Assembly (NCBI GenBank): GCA_021604105.1
Contig: BQIW01000008.1
Span: 1-64,000, forward strand
Length of the DNA stretch: 64,000 bases
Source: Nitrospirales bacterium
GTDB taxonomy: Bacteria; Nitrospirota; Nitrospiria; Nitrospirales; UBA8639
Reading direction: 5' to 3'
The translations under genes were made by a program, and so were the position numbers. How positions within the stretch are numbered: position 1 is the stretch's first letter; the number at the start of each line of letters is the position of its first letter. Below the pieces are notes generated by a model that was not told where the DNA came from, did not search any database, and was given only the letters and a program-made list of their open reading frames with translations. Below, piece after piece: positions 62,397-64,000 of the stretch.

Positions 62397-62550
62397 AATC
62401 CCCTGTGGTTCCAAAATGCATCGGATTTGGACCGGAAGTTAGATGCGTTCAAGGAGTATTGCAATAACGTTCGGATTCATCAGAGGGTAAGTCGGAAAAC
62501 GCCGGAAGAAACAGTTCCATTTTACATACCTGACGCCTTTTCGGACGCCC
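62397..62550 (+). pseudogene. Integrase-core transposase C-terminal fragment
   Basis: On the plus strand the codons NPLWFQNASDLDRKLDAFKEY then CNNVRIHQRVSRKTPEE match the C-terminal end of an integrase-core (rve) transposase of IS3/IS481 type (the W-N-x-x-DLxRKLxxFxxYYNxxRxHxxL...TP pattern). Only about 40 codons are present. It abuts the end of the BCCT gene and belongs to a different element from the IS30 fragment beside it. Confidence 0.65.
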
Positions 62551-64000
62551 TTATTGCCTCAGAGTTTCTTGCCGGAATACCTTTACCAACCCTACGCAGG
62601 CAAAGATCAGTAAAAGACTTTGTGGCAAACCGGCGGAAATCGAGGCCGCTTGAAGAGCCTTGAGCCCGCCGGCTAGGAGCAGAACTGCCGCGGCCGCACC
62701 CTCTGAAACGCCCCAAAATATTCGATTGGCGACGGGTGGATTCGGATTGCCTCCCGATGTCACCATGTCGTCGACAAAGGATCCTGAATCCGAGGAGGTG
62801 ATAAAGAAAATGATAACCAAGGCCAATCCCATCCATTGCATCAGCTCCGTCCAGGGAAGATGTTCCAATAAAAGATGCAAGGACATGGCGACATTTTGGA
62901 GAACCGCTTGGGTCAATCCACCTTCACCATACCGTTCCACATATAAGGCGGTCCCCCCAAAAACCGCAAACCAGAGGAAGTTGATCAGCGTCGGCACCAC
63001 CAGGACAAAGAACACGAATTCCCGGACCGTGCGTCCCCGAGAAATCCGCGCCACAAAGATCCCCACAAACGGACTCCAGGAAATCCACCATCCCCAAAAA
63101 AACAGGGTCCAGTTCTCTTGCCAGTCCGATTGTGCCCGACTATCGACCCAGACGCTGATCTGTGCCAAATGTTGCACATAATCACCAAGCCCCCCAATAA
63201 GCGTGTGGAGTTGATACTCGGTGGGCCCGGTCAGGAAGACAAACCCCAAGACCAGCCACATAAAGGCCACATTGGTGATACTTAAATATTTGATCCCACG
63301 TGACACTCCACTGACCGTGGATGTGGTCGCGACCATTGTGATTAATGTAATAATCCAAATCTGATTTGCCGTGGCATACCCGATGTCGGTTAAACGGCTT
63401 AATCCCGCGTTGATTTGCATGGCTCCCAATCCAAGGGACGTGGCTACTCCCAATAAGGTACCTACCGTGCAAAAGGCATCAGTTCCATGACCTAACCAGC
63501 CATCTACGCGTTTCCCAAATAACGGATAAAGGAGGGAGCGAGGGGCAAGCGGCAAGTCATATCGAAAATGTAGGAGCGCAATTCCTAGGCCAAAAATGAC
63601 ATACACCGCCCAGGGATGCAGTCCCCAATGAAAATAACTGAAATAGATCGCCTCGCGGGCTGCGTCATCGGTTCTGGGGCTGGCAGTCGGTGGAATATAA
63701 AAGTGGTTCAGGGGTTCGGCCACGCCCCAAAACACCAAGCCCATCCCCATTCCTGCCGCAAACAACATAGCCAGCCAGGCGAACCGGCTATATTCCGGCC
63801 TTTCATCAGGTTTGCCAAGCCTGATCTTTCCATACCGGCTACTCACGAGCCACAAAACAAACACCAGGAATCCTGCGGTCGTCAGGATGTAATACCAACC
63901 AAAGGTCTGCGTAACAAACTTTAGCGTGGTCTGAAACACCTCCCTGGCAGTGTCGGTCCAGACTCCGGCAAACACGATGAGGGCGATATTGAAGGCGGCC
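62551..64000 (-). CDS. BCCT-family osmolyte transporter, 5' end outside the window
   Basis: At least 483 aa; the frame stays open through the window end (codons before 63975 read AFNIALIVFAG), so the start lies beyond it. About eleven membrane helices follow the BCCT pattern: AGMGMGLVFWGVAEPLNHF near the start, FHWGLHPWAVYVIFG, the aromatic substrate-box WTLFFWGWWISWSPFVGIFVARIS, and ITSSDSGSFVDDMV. It takes up betaine, choline or carnitine-like compounds with Na+ or H+, an osmoprotection role. The C-terminus ends at RQETLRQ next to transposase remnants and may have lost some tail residues. Confidence 0.93.
   Translation of the reverse strand, partial: AAFNIALIVFAGVWTDTAREVFQTTLKFVTQTFGWYYILTTAGFLVFVLWLVSSRYGKIRLGKPDERPEYSRFAWLAMLFAAGMGMGLVFWGVAEPLNHFYIPPTASPRTDDAAREAIYFSYFHWGLHPWAVYVIFGLGIALLHFRYDLPLAPRSLLYPLFGKRVDGWLGHGTDAFCTVGTLLGVATSLGLGAMQINAGLSRLTDIGYATANQIWIITLITMVATTSTVSGVSRGIKYLSITNVAFMWLVLGFVFLTGPTEYQLHTLIGGLGDYVQHLAQISVWVDSRAQSDWQENWTLFFWGWWISWSPFVGIFVARISRGRTVREFVFFVLVVPTLINFLWFAVFGGTALYVERYGEGGLTQAVLQNVAMSLHLLLEHLPWTELMQWMGLALVIIFFITSSDSGSFVDDMVTSGGNPNPPVANRIFWGVSEGAAAAVLLLAGGLKALQAASISAGLPQSLLLIFACVGLVKVFRQETLRQ

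Noticed and set aside
1-64000. tRNA, rRNA or CRISPR arrays
   Set aside because: No T-arm-like GTTCRAATC context with folding flanks, no rRNA-like blocks and no regularly spaced repeats were found.

Overview
The window reads as one chromosomal segment of an aerobic, chemolithotrophic-type bacterium, most likely a member of Nitrospirota, genus Nitrospira. That assignment is inference. It rests mainly on an alternative-complex-III-like operon (pentaheme cytochrome, molybdopterin-type protein, Fe-S protein, NrfD, DUF3341 protein, monoheme cytochrome c) that runs directly into two short cytochrome-bd-like oxidase subunits, and on the many paralogous envelope/stress proteins. Base composition looks moderate. 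I see no rRNA, tRNA or CRISPR array.

Layout. 1-8.4 kb: a plus-strand cluster for carbohydrate/acid oxidation: a Gfo/Idh/MocA oxidoreductase, a 59-aa protein overlapping an Anabaena-sensory-rhodopsin-transducer (ASRT) homologue, a thiamine-diphosphate enzyme of the pyruvate oxidase type, a mandelate racemase/muconate lactonizing-type enolase-superfamily enzyme, and a large FAD/Fe-S D-lactate/glycolate-type dehydrogenase. 8.5-11.6 kb (minus): an outer-membrane barrel gene cut by an in-frame TGA, two tandem DUF2238 membrane proteins and a small four-Cys protein. 12-19 kb: oxidative-stress genes (hemerythrin-like, SDR, 2-Cys peroxiredoxin, HPII-type catalase) and an unusual fusion of a HAD phosphatase with a HerA-like ATPase domain.

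19-31 kb: two 194-bp copies of a dispersed repeat in opposite orientation (19.1 and 27.0 kb) bracket a secreted protein, a BON lipoprotein, a giant AsmA-like protein and a baeRF-family protein. A YtxH/DUF1469/DUF3618/YihY envelope-stress cluster follows. 31-39 kb: an NHEJ module (Ku, LigD, and a lysine-rich small protein convergent with ligD), single-domain REC-like proteins, DUF1328, a 51-aa metallothionein, a second DUF3618-related protein and PRC-barrel proteins. 39.5-45 kb: membrane proteins (DUF2254, AI-2E family), a cyclase-family hydrolase with an altered metal motif, an FMN reductase and a second REC-like protein.

45.9-54.3 kb is the respiratory operon. Its eight genes are tightly packed, several overlapping at stop/start codons. 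It lacks the usual ActF subunit and instead ends in two CydA-like proteins, so it is the best candidate here for an under-described respiratory complex. 54.8-61 kb: MgtE, CreA, and two proteins each built from six BON domains. 61-64 kb: a Na+/Ca2+ exchanger-type protein whose start codon seems lost next to transposase debris (IS30-like and integrase-core remnants), then a BCCT osmolyte transporter running off the window end.

Overall the segment couples respiratory electron transfer with a dense set of oxidative, osmotic, envelope, metal and DNA-damage tolerance genes. Functions are from recognised family motifs; no database search was possible.
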